Position numbers and translations under genes: made by a program. A model generated the notes under the pieces. It was not told the origin of the DNA and searched no databases. It saw only the letters and a program-made list of their open reading frames with translations. From Rhizobium sp. PP-CC-3A-592 (lineage in GTDB: Bacteria > Pseudomonadota > Alphaproteobacteria > Rhizobiales > Rhizobiaceae), in assembly GCF_003217095.1 (NCBI RefSeq), contig NZ_QJSR01000007.1:62001-126000 (forward strand): a DNA stretch of 64,000 nt. The letters run 5' to 3'. Positions 1 to 9,918 of the stretch are shown here, one piece after another (the stretch's first letter is position 1; each line of letters opens with the position of its first letter).

Positions 1-1449
<1,449 letters not shown>

Positions 1450-1477
1450 GCGCGGCAGCGATGACGTGAGACCTTTT

Positions 1478-1507
1478 CCGGCAGGTGAAAACCATATCCC
1501 CTGCCGG
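1478..1507. terminator. Inverted repeat between convergent pobA and pcaB
   Basis: CCGGCAGG (1478-1485) and CCTGCCGG (1500-1507) form a perfect 8-bp stem with a 14-base loop, between the stops of pobA and pcaB that face each other. There is no strong U-tract on either side, so it may be a weak bidirectional terminator or an RNA-stabilising hairpin. Confidence 0.4.
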
Positions 1508-1555
1508 TGGGCTCGGTGAGAAACTCTCCGCCATTTGGGGCTGAAAAAGCCTCTC

Positions 1556-2605
1556 TCAGGCCTTTGCGCCAAGGCGCGCAATCGTATCGAGCATCTGAAG
1601 AGACAGACGGAGCGATGCGGCCGTGGCCATGACCATCTGTGGAAGGATCAGCCATTCCAGCGTCCAGGCGGCGCCGGAGCGCTCCTGCTCGTGCACCAGC
1701 GACTGGTGAAGGGCGGAAACCTGAACCGCATTGAACCGGGCGAGCGCCACGAGCGTTTCTGCCGCGACCGGGTTCTGCTTGTGCGGCATGGCAGACGACG
1801 CGCCGCCGCCGGAGAGAGCGATCTCGTCGCCACCTTGCGCAAGCAGGGCGATGTCCTGCCCCATCTTGCCGGCAGCCCCCGTGATCAGCGACAGGAGGTG
1901 ACCGATATCGGCGATAAACCCGCGCTGGCTCTGCCATTGCGGCGTATCCGCCAATCCCAAGTCCTGCGCAATCAGGGTGCGCACGGCGTCTGCCTCCGCA
2001 CCCAGCTTTTCCAAGGTGCCCGCAGCACCGCCGAACTGAATCGGAAGGATTTGGCGCGCCAACTTTTCCAGCTCCTGCGCAAAGGGCGCGCGCCAGCTGC
2101 GCAGGCGATCCGAAACGGTGATCGGGATCGCCGCCTGCATGCGGGTTCGCCCCATCAAAGGCTGCCCGCCGAAGCTCTCGTCAAGCCCGTCCAGCTTGCG
2201 AATGAGGTCGTCGATGCGTCCGGCAAACAGGGAGAAAACCGTCTTGAGGCGGAGGACGAGGCTGCTGTCGATGACATCCTGGCTCGTCGCGCCGACATGA
2301 ACATGTGCCGCTGCCGCGCCTCCAACCGCCTCGCGAAGCTGCCGGACCAGCTCGGGAACGACGACCCCATCGGTCGCTGTCGCCTGCTTCAGCTGGGCAA
2401 AATCGGGAGCGAATGTTGCGCAGACCTCGGCGATCCGCTCTGCGGAGGCTGTCGGGATCAGCCCCCGCTCGCCCTCCGCGCGTGCCAGCGCCGCCTCGAA
2501 GGTCAGCATGGCCCGGATGTCGGCGTCCACCGAGAGCAAAGCCGCAACCTCGTCATCGCCGAGAAGACCCGAGAGGAAAGGATGATCGAAGGCGGCGATG
2601 CTCAT
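1556..2605 (-). CDS. pcaB: 3-carboxy-cis,cis-muconate cycloisomerase
   Basis: Lactonising enzyme of the fumarase/aspartase superfamily that turns beta-carboxymuconate, the ring-cleavage product of PcaGH, into gamma-carboxymuconolactone. The 349-residue product carries the superfamily signature SSAMPHKQNP at residues 270-279 and the second conserved block HVHVGATSQD at 101-110. It is at the short end of the family, as is usual in rhizobia. It is the last gene of the leftward pcaD-C-H-G-B operon, 57 bases after pcaG, and faces pobA. Confidence 0.95.
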   Translation of the reverse strand: MSIAAFDHPFLSGLLGDDEVAALLSVDADIRAMLTFEAALARAEGERGLIPTASAERIAEVCATFAPDFAQLKQATATDGVVVPELVRQLREAVGGAAAAHVHVGATSQDVIDSSLVLRLKTVFSLFAGRIDDLIRKLDGLDESFGGQPLMGRTRMQAAIPITVSDRLRSWRAPFAQELEKLARQILPIQFGGAAGTLEKLGAEADAVRTLIAQDLGLADTPQWQSQRGFIADIGHLLSLITGAAGKMGQDIALLAQGGDEIALSGGGASSAMPHKQNPVAAETLVALARFNAVQVSALHQSLVHEQERSGAAWTLEWLILPQMVMATAASLRLSLQMLDTIARLGAKA

Positions 2606-2662
2606 GGGTCGGCTCTTCCTCAGTTTCCGATATCGCGTAAAAACGAGTTCACCGGAAATGTT

Positions 2663-3277
2663 CTAAATATCGAGGAACACGGTCTCTGACATTCCCTGGA
2701 GATGGATGTCGAACGTATAGTCGTTACCGTTCCGGCTGGCGATCATCGTTTCGACACGGGCCCGATGTTCGATCCGCAGCAGCACGGGATCGGCCGCGTT
2801 GGCCTCGGCCTCCTCCGGGAAATAGAGCCGTGTGTGCAGGCCGATATTGATCCCCCGCGCGACGATCCACAGCGTAATGTGCGGCGCCATCATCCGTCCG
2901 TCCTTGAAGGGCACGCGGCCGGGCTTGATCGTTTCGAAGCGGAAGACACCGTCTTCGGCAGCCGTCGCGCTGCGTCCCCATCCGGTGAAGTTCGGGTCTG
3001 CGGTTCCCCGTCTCTCTGACGGGCTGTTGTAGAGGCCCGCACTGTCGGCCTGCCAGATCTCAACGATTGCGTCGCGCACCGGTGTGTCCGCACCGTCGAA
3101 GATGCGGCCGCTGACGGTGATCCGGTCCCCGAGCGTCTTCTCGTTGACCAGCGCAGATCCGAGATCGCCGGCATAGACGCCGTCGATGCCGCAACTGTTG
3201 GGCATGAGGCCGATATGGACGTAAGGGCCCGCAGTTTGCGAAGGCGTTTCCTTCAATATGTCGGTTGACCGGAGCAT
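2663..3277 (-). CDS. pcaG: Protocatechuate 3,4-dioxygenase, alpha subunit
   Basis: Non-metal-binding partner subunit of the intradiol dioxygenase that opens protocatechuate to beta-carboxy-cis,cis-muconate. The 204-residue product shows the intradiol-dioxygenase beta-sandwich pattern (QTAGPYVHIG near residue 14, VSGRIFDG, IVEIWQADSAG, LYFPEE) but lacks the Tyr/Tyr/His/His iron set found in pcaH, as expected for alpha subunits. The start chosen overlaps the pcaH stop by one base (TGATG), pointing to translational coupling and equal dosage of the two subunits. A longer in-frame extension upstream lies inside pcaH and is not protein-like. Confidence 0.95.
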   Translation of the reverse strand: MLRSTDILKETPSQTAGPYVHIGLMPNSCGIDGVYAGDLGSALVNEKTLGDRITVSGRIFDGADTPVRDAIVEIWQADSAGLYNSPSERRGTADPNFTGWGRSATAAEDGVFRFETIKPGRVPFKDGRMMAPHITLWIVARGINIGLHTRLYFPEEAEANAADPVLLRIEHRARVETMIASRNGNDYTFDIHLQGMSETVFLDI

Positions 3278-4026
3278 CAGTTTCCCTCCAGCCGGTTTTC
3301 GAACAGCGTCGAGCGGCGGCCCCGCAGGATGATATCGAAGCGGTAAGCACGCGCATCCATGGGGATCGTGTTGTTCCAGTCGAGCGGCGCGATCAGCTGC
3401 TCGATAGCGGCCTTGTCGGGGATCGTATTGACGATGGGACATTTCCAGATCATCGGATCTCCCTCGAAATACATCTGCGTGATCAGACGCTGGGCAAAGC
3501 CATGCCCGAACACCGAAAAATGGATATGGGCCGGGCGCCAGTCATTGACGCCGTTCGGCCAGGGATAGGCGCCGGGCCTGACCGTGCGAAAGGCATAGTG
3601 GCCGTCATCGTCGCAGATCGCGCGACCGCAGCCGCCGAAATTGAGGTCGAGGGCAGCGAGGTAGGTCTCCTTCTTGTGCCGGTAGCGACCGCCCGCATTG
3701 GCCTGCCAGAACTCGAGCAGGGCGCCACGCACCGGCTTGCCGCGCTCGTCCAGCACGCGGCCGTGCACCACGATCCGCTCTCCGATCGCGCTTTCGCCGG
3801 GCTTGGCGAAATTATGGATCAGGTCGTTGTCCTGCTCCCCGATCATCCCGTGGCCGAACACCGGGCCCGTCGTTTCCGACAGCGTCCCATCGAGCGACAG
3901 AAGCGCGCGCTGCGGCGCGCGTAGAACCGATGTCTTGTAGCCGGGGGTGAGTGCCGGGGAGTGCCATGTCCGGTCTCGTCCGAAGAAGGCGCCGGTTTCC
4001 GGCTTGTCATTGGATGGTATCGACAT
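3277..4026 (-). CDS. pcaH: Protocatechuate 3,4-dioxygenase, beta (iron) subunit
   Basis: Catalytic subunit holding the Fe(III) of protocatechuate 3,4-dioxygenase. In the 249-residue product the four iron ligands can be placed directly: Tyr115 (in GGRYRHKK), Tyr154 (in PGAYPWPN), His167 and His169 (in RPAHIHFS). These equal Tyr108, Tyr147, His160 and His162 of the Pseudomonas enzyme with a constant offset of seven, so the site is intact. The start at 4026 lies one base after the pcaC stop, and the stop overlaps pcaG, so pcaC, pcaH and pcaG are tightly coupled. An in-frame extension inside pcaC is rejected. Confidence 0.96.
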   Translation of the reverse strand: MSIPSNDKPETGAFFGRDRTWHSPALTPGYKTSVLRAPQRALLSLDGTLSETTGPVFGHGMIGEQDNDLIHNFAKPGESAIGERIVVHGRVLDERGKPVRGALLEFWQANAGGRYRHKKETYLAALDLNFGGCGRAICDDDGHYAFRTVRPGAYPWPNGVNDWRPAHIHFSVFGHGFAQRLITQMYFEGDPMIWKCPIVNTIPDKAAIEQLIAPLDWNNTIPMDARAYRFDIILRGRRSTLFENRLEGN

Positions 4027-4027
4027 C

Positions 4028-4450
4028 TTATCCTCTCTCCCCCTGCTCCGCTGCGGCATCCATTTCGGCATAGGTCCGCTTGGCGATCTTGATGGCGTGG
4101 TTGGCGGCGGGAACGCCGGCATAGATCGCGACATGCAGCAGGGCCTCGCCGATATCCTCACGCGAGGCTCCGGTGTTCAGCGTCGCCCGAATGTGCATGG
4201 CAACCTCCTCGTCCTGACCGAGCGCCGCCAGCAGCGCGATCGTGACGATCGAGCGTTCCCGCTTCGTCAGCGTATCGCGCGACCAGACATGGCCCCAGGC
4301 CGCCTCGGTAATGAGCGCCTGAAACGGCCGATCCATGTCGGTGGCCGCAGCCTCGGCCCGGTCTACATGGGCGTCTCCCAGCACGGCGCGCCGCGTGGCC
4401 ATGCCCTGCCGGTATCGCTCGGAATTCAAATCGGAATTCGACGCGGACAT
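4028..4450 (-). CDS. pcaC: 4-carboxymuconolactone decarboxylase
   Basis: Decarboxylates gamma-carboxymuconolactone to 3-oxoadipate enol-lactone. The 140-residue product is a stand-alone member of the carboxymuconolactone decarboxylase/AhpD fold, with the core [18 protein letters not shown] at residues 61-78 and [19 protein letters not shown] at 82-100; the second histidine region [15 protein letters not shown] follows. Unlike in some actinobacteria it is not fused to pcaD. The ATG at 4450 lies two bases after the pcaD stop. Longer frames upstream lie within pcaD and are ignored. Confidence 0.95.
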   Translation of the reverse strand: MSASNSDLNSERYRQGMATRRAVLGDAHVDRAEAAATDMDRPFQALITEAAWGHVWSRDTLTKRERSIVTIALLAALGQDEEVAMHIRATLNTGASREDIGEALLHVAIYAGVPAANHAIKIAKRTYAEMDAAAEQGERG

Positions 4451-4452
4451 CG

Positions 4453-5253
4453 TCAAGCCTCTTGATCGAGAGTGAGGAGGAAGATGCTTATGGTCTCGGA
4501 GAGTGCGTCCGGTTGCTCGACACAGGGAATATGCCCGGCACCGGCGATGATCTCGAAACGGGCCCCCGGGATCAGCGTGGCGGTGGAGCGCACGAGGTCC
4601 GGCGGCGTCGAGCCGTCCTGATCCCCGACGATGCAGAGCGTGGGAACCGCGATGCGGGCGGCGGCCACCGTGTAATCCGCATCGCGGATCGCGGCGCAGG
4701 CGGCCACATATCCCTCGACCGGCTGCCGGACGAGCATAGTGCGATAACCGACATAGGCCGCATTTTCGGGGCTGCGAAAGGCAAGCGTGAACCAGCGCTC
4801 CATCACGGCATCGAGAATACCCTCGATCCCGCCCTGCTCGACGGCGCTTATCCGTCCGTTCCACATTTCGGGCGTTCCAATCTTGTGAGCGGTCGCGCAG
4901 AGAACGAGCGCCCGCACCAAATCCGGCCGGCGCTGGTACAGCGCCTGCGCAATCAGTCCGCCGACGGACAGGCCACAGATGACGGCGTGTCCAATGGAGA
5001 GATGATCGAGGAGACCGGACAGGTCGGCCGCATGATCCTCGATGCTTGCGGCCTCACCACCAATGTCCGAAAGGCCATGTCCCCGCATGTCATAGAGCAC
5101 GATGGCGAAGGCGCGCCTCAGACGATCCGCCACGTCGTGCCAGATACGAAAATCGGTGCCGAGCGAATTGATGAAGACCAGCACCGGTTTTTTCGCCGGA
5201 TCGCCAATGATCTCGTGATGAATCGTGACGCCGTTGACGGTTACAAATCGCAT
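4453..5253 (-). CDS. pcaD: 3-oxoadipate enol-lactonase
   Basis: Alpha/beta hydrolase that opens 3-oxoadipate enol-lactone to 3-oxoadipate, the end product of this operon. The 266-residue product has the oxyanion segment FINSLGTD near residue 27, the nucleophile elbow CGLSVGG with Ser96, the acid in GDQDGSTPP and the catalytic His in AGAGHIPCVEQP near the C-terminus. It is the first gene of the operon. The start at 5253 has GGGAGGT upstream; an in-frame extension to 5538 runs into pcaQ and is not used. The later steps (3-oxoadipate CoA-transferase pcaIJ and thiolase pcaF) are not in this window. Confidence 0.94.
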   Translation of the reverse strand: MRFVTVNGVTIHHEIIGDPAKKPVLVFINSLGTDFRIWHDVADRLRRAFAIVLYDMRGHGLSDIGGEAASIEDHAADLSGLLDHLSIGHAVICGLSVGGLIAQALYQRRPDLVRALVLCATAHKIGTPEMWNGRISAVEQGGIEGILDAVMERWFTLAFRSPENAAYVGYRTMLVRQPVEGYVAACAAIRDADYTVAAARIAVPTLCIVGDQDGSTPPDLVRSTATLIPGARFEIIAGAGHIPCVEQPDALSETISIFLLTLDQEA

Positions 5254-5321
5254 GGGGCACCTCCCAGCCGCAGAATGGCGCCTTGATCCGGTGCTGTAAA
5301 ATGATAATTCAGGTGATACCG

Positions 5322-5337
5322 ATAACCAAAGAGTTAT
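5322..5337. promoter_or_regulatory. Putative PcaQ operator in the pcaD-pcaQ gap
   Basis: The dyad ATAACCAAAGAGTTAT (ATAAC-N6-GTTAT) lies in the 90-base divergent gap and is flanked by GATAC (5315-5319) and GTATC (5338-5342). It has LysR-box geometry and resembles the ATAACC-N4-GGTTA-type site I recall for PcaQ of Sinorhizobium and Agrobacterium. It overlaps the likely pcaQ ribosome site (AAAGAG) only six bases from the pcaQ start, so PcaQ bound here should repress its own gene while activating pcaD. Confidence 0.65.
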
Positions 5338-5343
5338 GTATCC

Positions 5344-6282
5344 ATGAGCGAATCCGGCATCAAGGTCCGGCACCTGCAGACGTTCGTCGAGGTTGCCCGG
5401 CAGAAAAGCGTCGTCAAGGCAGCGGCCGGCCTCCACGTCAGCCAGCCAGCCGTGACCAAAACCATCCGCGAGCTCGAACAGATCCTCGGCGTCGCCGTCA
5501 TCGAACGCGAGGGACGCGGCATCCGGTTGACGCGGCATGGCGAGGTCTTTTTAAGACACGCCGGAGCGTCTCTCACAGCGTTACGGCAAGGCGTCGACTC
5601 GGTGTCTCGTGAACGGTCCGGCGAGGCGCCGACGATCCGCATCGGCGCGCTGCCGACCGTGTCCACGCATATCATGCCGCGCGCCATGCAGCTCTTCATG
5701 AACGAGAAGACCTGGAGCCGCGTCAAGATCGTCACGGGCGAAAATGCGGTGCTTCTCGAGCAGCTCCGTGTCGGCGATCTCGAACTGGTGATCGGCCGCC
5801 TGGCGGCCGCGGAGAAGATGACCGGATTTACCTTCGAGCATCTTTATTCCGAGCAAGTCGTCTTCGCCGTCCGGGCCGGACATCCGCTGCTGGCGCGCAA
5901 AGGCTCGCCGCTTTCCCGTCTCAGTGATTATACGATCCTGATGCCGACGCGCACCGCGATCATCCGCCCCTTCGTCGACAACCTTTTGATCGTCAACGGG
6001 ATGGGACATCTCCCCGACCAGATAGAGACGGTCTCGGACGCTTTTGGACGCGCGTTCATCCAGATGAGCGACGCCGTCTGGATCATCTCCGAAGGCGTCG
6101 TCGCCAGCGACATCGAAAATGGCGTCCTGGCAAAACTGCCGATCGATACCCGGGAAACCCGCGGCCCCGTGGGGCTGACCATGCGCGCGGATAGCATGGC
6201 CTCGCTACCCCTCGCGATCCTGCTGCAGACGATCCGCGAGGCGGCGTCAGAAGCGCACCAGCTCATGTCGCGGCCAGGCTGA
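5344..6282 (+). CDS. pcaQ: PcaQ, LysR-family activator of the pca operon
   Basis: The 312-residue product has an N-terminal winged HTH (KAAAGLHVSQPAVTKTIRELEQ, residues about 25-46) and a LysR substrate-binding domain (about 95-300), with the segment IRIGALPTVSTHIMPRAM typical of PcaQ. PcaQ activates the divergent pcaDCHGB genes in response to beta-carboxymuconate-type intermediates, as known in rhizobia. It is divergent from pcaD with a shared 90-base control region. The assignment as PcaQ rather than another LysR rests on sequence flavour and on this position. Confidence 0.92.
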   Translation: MSESGIKVRHLQTFVEVARQKSVVKAAAGLHVSQPAVTKTIRELEQILGVAVIEREGRGIRLTRHGEVFLRHAGASLTALRQGVDSVSRERSGEAPTIRIGALPTVSTHIMPRAMQLFMNEKTWSRVKIVTGENAVLLEQLRVGDLELVIGRLAAAEKMTGFTFEHLYSEQVVFAVRAGHPLLARKGSPLSRLSDYTILMPTRTAIIRPFVDNLLIVNGMGHLPDQIETVSDAFGRAFIQMSDAVWIISEGVVASDIENGVLAKLPIDTRETRGPVGLTMRADSMASLPLAILLQTIREAASEAHQLMSRPG

Positions 6283-6344
6283 CATCTGGGACATCGACCG
6301 ACCGGTAGACATCTCGGCGTTGCTGCGCAGGCAATCAGCGAAGC

Positions 6345-6378
6345 CGGCGCGGTTTGAAGCAAAATCGAGACCGCGCCG
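6345..6378. terminator. Hairpin between convergent pcaQ and chemoreceptor gene
   Basis: CGGCGCGGT (6345-6353) and ACCGCGCCG (6370-6378) give a perfect 9-bp GC-rich stem with a 16-base loop in the 104-base gap between the two facing stop codons. No U-tract follows on the plus strand, so it may act as a bidirectional or rho-assisted terminator. Confidence 0.45.
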
Positions 6379-6386
6379 ATATGTGG

Positions 6387-8117
6387 CTATCGCATCGAGG
6401 CCCGCCGCGCGGGAGCCTCTGTGCGCTGGTAGGAGGACGCAGAGTGCGACGATGCGAGGGAGGTCGTCCTCGTCGCGTCCTGTCCGAGTTCAAAGTGCCG
6501 GATCAGGTCGCGCAGCGTTGCCGTCTCCTGCGCAAGCGTGGCGCTCGCCGCATTGGTTTCCTCGACCATTGCCGCATTCTGCTGTGTCACTTGGTCCATC
6601 TGGTTGACGGCTGCGTTCACCTCGGACAACCCGGTTGCCTGTTCGCGCGCGGAGCTGGTAATCGCCTCCATGTGCTCATTGACGACGACGATGTTGCTAC
6701 GGATCGTCTGCAGCGATTCCCCTGTTTCACTGACCAGCTTGACGCCGGTGCTGACCTCGCTCGAGGAATTGCGGATCAGATCCTTGATCTCCTTTGCCGC
6801 TTGCGCGGACCTCTGCGCAAGTTCGCGCACCTCCTGGGCGACGACGGCAAAGCCCTTGCCCGCTTCGCCCGCCCGCGCCGCTTCGACACCTGCGTTGAGC
6901 GCGAGCAGATTGGTCTGGAACGCAATCTCGTCGATAACGCCGATAATGTTGGAGATCTGGTTCGAGGATGCTTCGATGCGCGACATGGCACCGACGGCAT
7001 CGGCCACGACATTGCCCGAGCGCTCGGCATTCTGACTGGCCGTCGAGGCCGACCGACGCGCTTCTTCCGCACGCTTGGCGGCGTTGGAGACATTGACGGT
7101 GATCTGATCGAGCGCTGCTGCCGTTTCCTCGAGGGACGCTGCCTGCTGCTCCGTGCGCCTCGAGAGGTCCTCGGCGCTCTGGCTGATTTCGCGCGTCCCC
7201 ACATCGATCTGGGCGGTTGATCGGGCAACGGCGCCGAGCGTGTTCCGCATCTGGCTGAGAGCCACGTTCATTGTGCTGCGAAGGCTTTCGAAATCGGATG
7301 CGAACGGCTGATCGAGGCTGAATGAGAGGTCACCATTCGCTAGCTTCGTCAAGGCTTCGCCGATTGCATTCACGGCCTCCACCCGTTCGGTTACATCGGT
7401 CGCGAACTTGACGACCTTGGTGACCGTCCCCTTGGCATCGAGGATCGGGTTGTAGGATGCGTTGATGAAGATCGCCTTGCCGTTCTTGGCATATCGGGTG
7501 AATTCGGCAGACTGCACCTCGCCGCGTCGCAGAGCGTCCCAGAACGCCTTGTACTCCGGCGACTGCGCGTAACCCGGCTCCACCAGGATGCTGTGCGGGC
7601 GCCCCTTGATCTCGTCCATGCTGTAATTGATGACTTTCAGGAAGTTGGCGTTCGCCGATACGATCTCTCCCTGTGTCGTAAATTCGATGACACCCTGAGA
7701 GCGGCTGATGGCGACCATCTGCGCCTGATAATCCAGATTCTGTAGTCGTTCCTTGGCATTGCTCCATTCGATGAGGAAGCCGGTCGTCTTCGCCCCTTTG
7801 GTCAGCGGCGTGACAATCAGATCGAAGGCCCGGTGGCCGATCCAAATCGTTGCCCGGTGCTGGATCTTGAGAGCCGCGAGCATATTGCGCTGGTGAGACG
7901 GGTTCTTATGAAAAATATCGATGTTGCTACCGATCAACTTGTCGAAGTCGAACTGTGGCAGTTCCTTTTTCAGGTCAGGCCCCGCTTCCTTCAGCAGATC
8001 CGTCACCGCATTGTTCATGTAACGAATGTTGAGATCGACGTCCGCGATCATGATGTTCGCCGTAATCGACTTCATCGCTTCGCGCTGCATGCCAGAAATT
8101 TTTGTTATCCCAAACAC
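6387..8117 (-). CDS. Methyl-accepting chemotaxis protein with two PAS domains, cytoplasmic
   Basis: A 576-residue receptor with no transmembrane helix. Two PAS domains lie at residues about 13-115 and 130-245 (second ends with the PAC-like [15 protein letters not shown]), followed by a short HAMP-like linker ([14 protein letters not shown]) and the signalling domain with the CheW-binding hairpin [16 protein letters not shown] around residue 395. Architecture resembles Aer-like or other soluble, flavin- or haem-sensing receptors, so it probably senses an internal signal such as redox state rather than a periplasmic ligand. The start is a GTG at 8117 with GAGGGTG six bases upstream; an ATG lies nine codons in. 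No che or flagellar genes are nearby, so it must feed a system elsewhere. Confidence 0.92.
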   Translation of the reverse strand: MFGITKISGMQREAMKSITANIMIADVDLNIRYMNNAVTDLLKEAGPDLKKELPQFDFDKLIGSNIDIFHKNPSHQRNMLAALKIQHRATIWIGHRAFDLIVTPLTKGAKTTGFLIEWSNAKERLQNLDYQAQMVAISRSQGVIEFTTQGEIVSANANFLKVINYSMDEIKGRPHSILVEPGYAQSPEYKAFWDALRRGEVQSAEFTRYAKNGKAIFINASYNPILDAKGTVTKVVKFATDVTERVEAVNAIGEALTKLANGDLSFSLDQPFASDFESLRSTMNVALSQMRNTLGAVARSTAQIDVGTREISQSAEDLSRRTEQQAASLEETAAALDQITVNVSNAAKRAEEARRSASTASQNAERSGNVVADAVGAMSRIEASSNQISNIIGVIDEIAFQTNLLALNAGVEAARAGEAGKGFAVVAQEVRELAQRSAQAAKEIKDLIRNSSSEVSTGVKLVSETGESLQTIRSNIVVVNEHMEAITSSAREQATGLSEVNAAVNQMDQVTQQNAAMVEETNAASATLAQETATLRDLIRHFELGQDATRTTSLASSHSASSYQRTEAPARRASMR

Positions 8118-8517
8118 GTATTCACCCTCGTCAGTTTGTTTCGCGAACCGCCAAGCAATCGCGACCCGAACTGTGGACGAGATTAAATAAAGATGATTAA
8201 AATTTCGTTATATTTGAGAATATACAACAATCGCGTAGTGATAATTCCAACAATTTCAGATTACATCATAATAATATATGCAGTATATCTAATATGAACT
8301 TCCATTTTTAGGATATGACGAACCAGTAAACTTTACCGTCGCGATGGCATGACTTTAAGATAGCTTCCTCATCCGAAAAGCAGCCATCTGAATTTCGAGG
8401 ATGAAACCTGCGCTTGGTCGCCGCATGTGATGTGGGCTGTCACGAGCTCATGAGCGGCAAGCTTATCTCCAGCTCGATCCGCTGACCGCGCTCGCCTTCG
8501 CTCTGGCAAGAGAGACA
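8118..8517. other. AT-rich gap upstream of the chemoreceptor gene, no gene seen
   Basis: About 400 bases between the MCP start and the next gene. The part 8180-8330 is strikingly AT-rich compared with the rest of the window (runs such as ATAATAATATATGCAGTATAT). It should hold the MCP promoter; I see no convincing reading frame or RNA gene. The composition suggests foreign or non-coding DNA. Confidence 0.5.
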
Positions 8518-9114
8518 CTAAACTAAGAATCGCTCCAGCATCTTCTCAAGACAGTGATTTTCGTCCGTAAGTCTTTCGACAAGACGCCTTTTGAGCTCTC
8601 TATTCTCACTCTCGAGTGCTGCCAGTTGCCGTCGCGAAACTGGCTCTGCGGACAGTGCAGGTTCGCCGCTATCCTCAGAGACGAACATTGGACCATGCTG
8701 GTGATCATCGGGTATCTGCTCGCCGTCCGATCCATACTCAAGGACATGATGTCCTGTCCCAGGTGAGGCTATCTCTTCGCTTTGCGTGTGCACAGCTTCC
8801 AGAATGCGGCCACGTCTGTCGCCACCAACTTCCCTCGTCAACGAAGGCTCTGCTTCCAACAAGGATGGTCGGCCACCGATCTCGACGTCCGCCGCAACGA
8901 GATCCTTGGTCGGAATGTGTTGCTCGGCCGGCTTCTGGTCGCCGTCGTGGTTTATGCCGGCAACGTCGCTGCTCAACTCAGGGGGAAGATTATGTTCGAT
9001 CTCGCTTGCGAGCTTGGTGAAGTCTACGGCTCCCCATATCGACGTCTTCGAAGACGATTTCTGGCGCCGACCACCTTTGTATTCCACGACGAAAGTAGGT
9101 TGGGTTTTTCGCAT
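8518..9114 (-). CDS. Hypothetical protein with C-terminal coiled coil, partner of the SyrB-like gene
   Basis: I do not recognise a function. The 198-residue product begins MRKTQPTFVVEYKGGRRQ, has an acidic, poorly structured middle, and ends in a heptad-rich helix (QLAALESENRELKRRL then RLTDENHCLEKMLERF). That helix matches, without gaps, the C-terminal helix of the protein encoded just upstream. A TTG at 9126 would extend it by four residues and overlap the upstream stop; the ATG at 9114 is used here. Neither start has a clear ribosome site, so translational coupling to the upstream gene is likely. Composition suggests an accessory-genome gene. Confidence 0.6.
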   Translation of the reverse strand: MRKTQPTFVVEYKGGRRQKSSSKTSIWGAVDFTKLASEIEHNLPPELSSDVAGINHDGDQKPAEQHIPTKDLVAADVEIGGRPSLLEAEPSLTREVGGDRRGRILEAVHTQSEEIASPGTGHHVLEYGSDGEQIPDDHQHGPMFVSEDSGEPALSAEPVSRRQLAALESENRELKRRLVERLTDENHCLEKMLERFLV

Positions 9115-9122
9115 GACGCGCG

Positions 9123-9608
9123 TCAATCCAGTTCGAGGCGCCGACGCAGTTCGGCGTTCTCGGCGCGAAGCTTCTCACCGAGCAACCGACGCAGCCTCTG
9201 GTTCTCTTCTTCGAGCTTGATGAGGTCGGCCAGTTCGCTCCCGACCGAGGGCGGCGCAGCGGATGTCGAGGGTGCCGAGGGCGTTGAGGAGACGCCCGCG
9301 GGCTTTTCTGCACGCTTCCACTGGTAATAGGTCTGATCCGAGATTCCGACGGCTTCAACGGCGGCCTTCAGCGAAAGACCGTCCTTTGTAAGGCTGTCTT
9401 CGATGCGGCGAATCTTTTCCGCGCGTTCCGAGGGCGTGTGACGCCGGATCTGGCGCGTGACGGGCTTTTCACTCAGGACCTTCTTAGGTGTCCTTTTCCG
9501 GGCTTTACGTCCGCCGTCATCTGATTGCTGCACGTCCGTATCCTGCGCATCCTCGGATACGTCAGTCGGTGCATTCTGATGTTCGTCGTCAATCATGGCA
9601 CTCTCCAA
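9123..9608 (-). CDS. SyrB-like regulatory protein
   Basis: The 161-residue product has a basic, low-complexity N-terminal third, then a compact domain at residues about 60-100 (RAEKIRRIEDSLTKDG, LKAAVEAVGISDQTYYQWK) that looks like the transposase-type HTH found in SyrB proteins of Sinorhizobium. SyrB is described there as a repressor of syrM, in symbiotic exopolysaccharide and nod gene control. The C-terminus is a leucine-zipper-like coiled coil (LIKLEEENQRLRRLL). No syrM or nodD is visible here, so the target is unknown. The domain also resembles IS3-type OrfA, so an origin from a transposase accessory gene is possible. Confidence 0.65.
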   Translation of the reverse strand: MESAMIDDEHQNAPTDVSEDAQDTDVQQSDDGGRKARKRTPKKVLSEKPVTRQIRRHTPSERAEKIRRIEDSLTKDGLSLKAAVEAVGISDQTYYQWKRAEKPAGVSSTPSAPSTSAAPPSVGSELADLIKLEEENQRLRRLLGEKLRAENAELRRRLELD

Positions 9609-9696
9609 TTACAGCGCAGTCAAGCTTATCTGCTAGCGGTAACGTGCAAGTAGAGCAAGGTTGCTCCGTTGAAAGAAGCGTTGATTGCCGGCCACC

Positions 9697-9864
9697 CTAA
9701 AATTGCGCGCGTTCACCTTGAGCTGTCAGGCATCGTCTCCACGGCGGCGTTCGCCTTGTGCGTCTCGATGCATGTGCGCGCGCTGATGCGCTCATTTCAA
9801 GCCGGATCTCCGTATCGACCGCGATGAGCGATAAAAATTTGACCGCACCGTCTTGACCCTCCAT
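9697..9864 (-). CDS. Possible small divergent ORF at the Zur box
   Basis: A 55-codon frame starting at an ATG at 9864 with GCAGGAG seven bases upstream, divergent from the zinc GTPase gene. The start MEGQDGAVKFLSLIAV looks protein-like but the second half is arginine-rich and may be non-coding. The Zur-box palindrome sits 18 bases before it, so it would share zinc control. A competing 52-codon plus-strand frame (TTG 9669 to 9827) covers the same bases. The remainder of the 298-base gap 9609-9906 shows nothing else. Confidence 0.25.
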   Translation of the reverse strand: MEGQDGAVKFLSLIAVDTEIRLEMSASARAHASRRTRRTPPWRRCLTAQGERAQF

Positions 9865-9881
9865 CGCGTTCTCCTGCATAT

Positions 9882-9899
9882 GTAACTGTATAACGTTAC
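9882..9899. promoter_or_regulatory. Putative Zur box
   Basis: GTAACTGTATAACGTTAC has palindromic ends (GTAAC/GTTAC). It agrees at 13 of 18 positions with GTAATGTAATAACATTAC, which I recall as the Zur consensus of the Agrobacterium group. It lies 20 bases before the chosen start of the COG0523 gene, so zinc-bound Zur would block transcription and zinc starvation would release it. Confidence 0.7.
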
Positions 9900-9918
9900 T
9901 AATTGGATGGATGCGATC

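Noticed and set aside
3947-4465. Plus-strand frame of 172 codons inside the pca operon
   Set aside because: Overlaps pcaC and the 5' end of pcaH on the other strand, both of which have intact catalytic residues; no ribosome site.
9123-9608. Transposase OrfA (IS3 type) as an alternative for the SyrB-like gene
   Set aside because: The HTH is similar, but there is no OrfB, no terminal inverted repeats and no frameshift signal; the next gene is unrelated to transposases.
9669-9827. Plus-strand 52-codon frame starting TTG before the Zur box
   Set aside because: TTG start, weak ribosome site, and overlap with an equally weak minus-strand frame; no family recognised.
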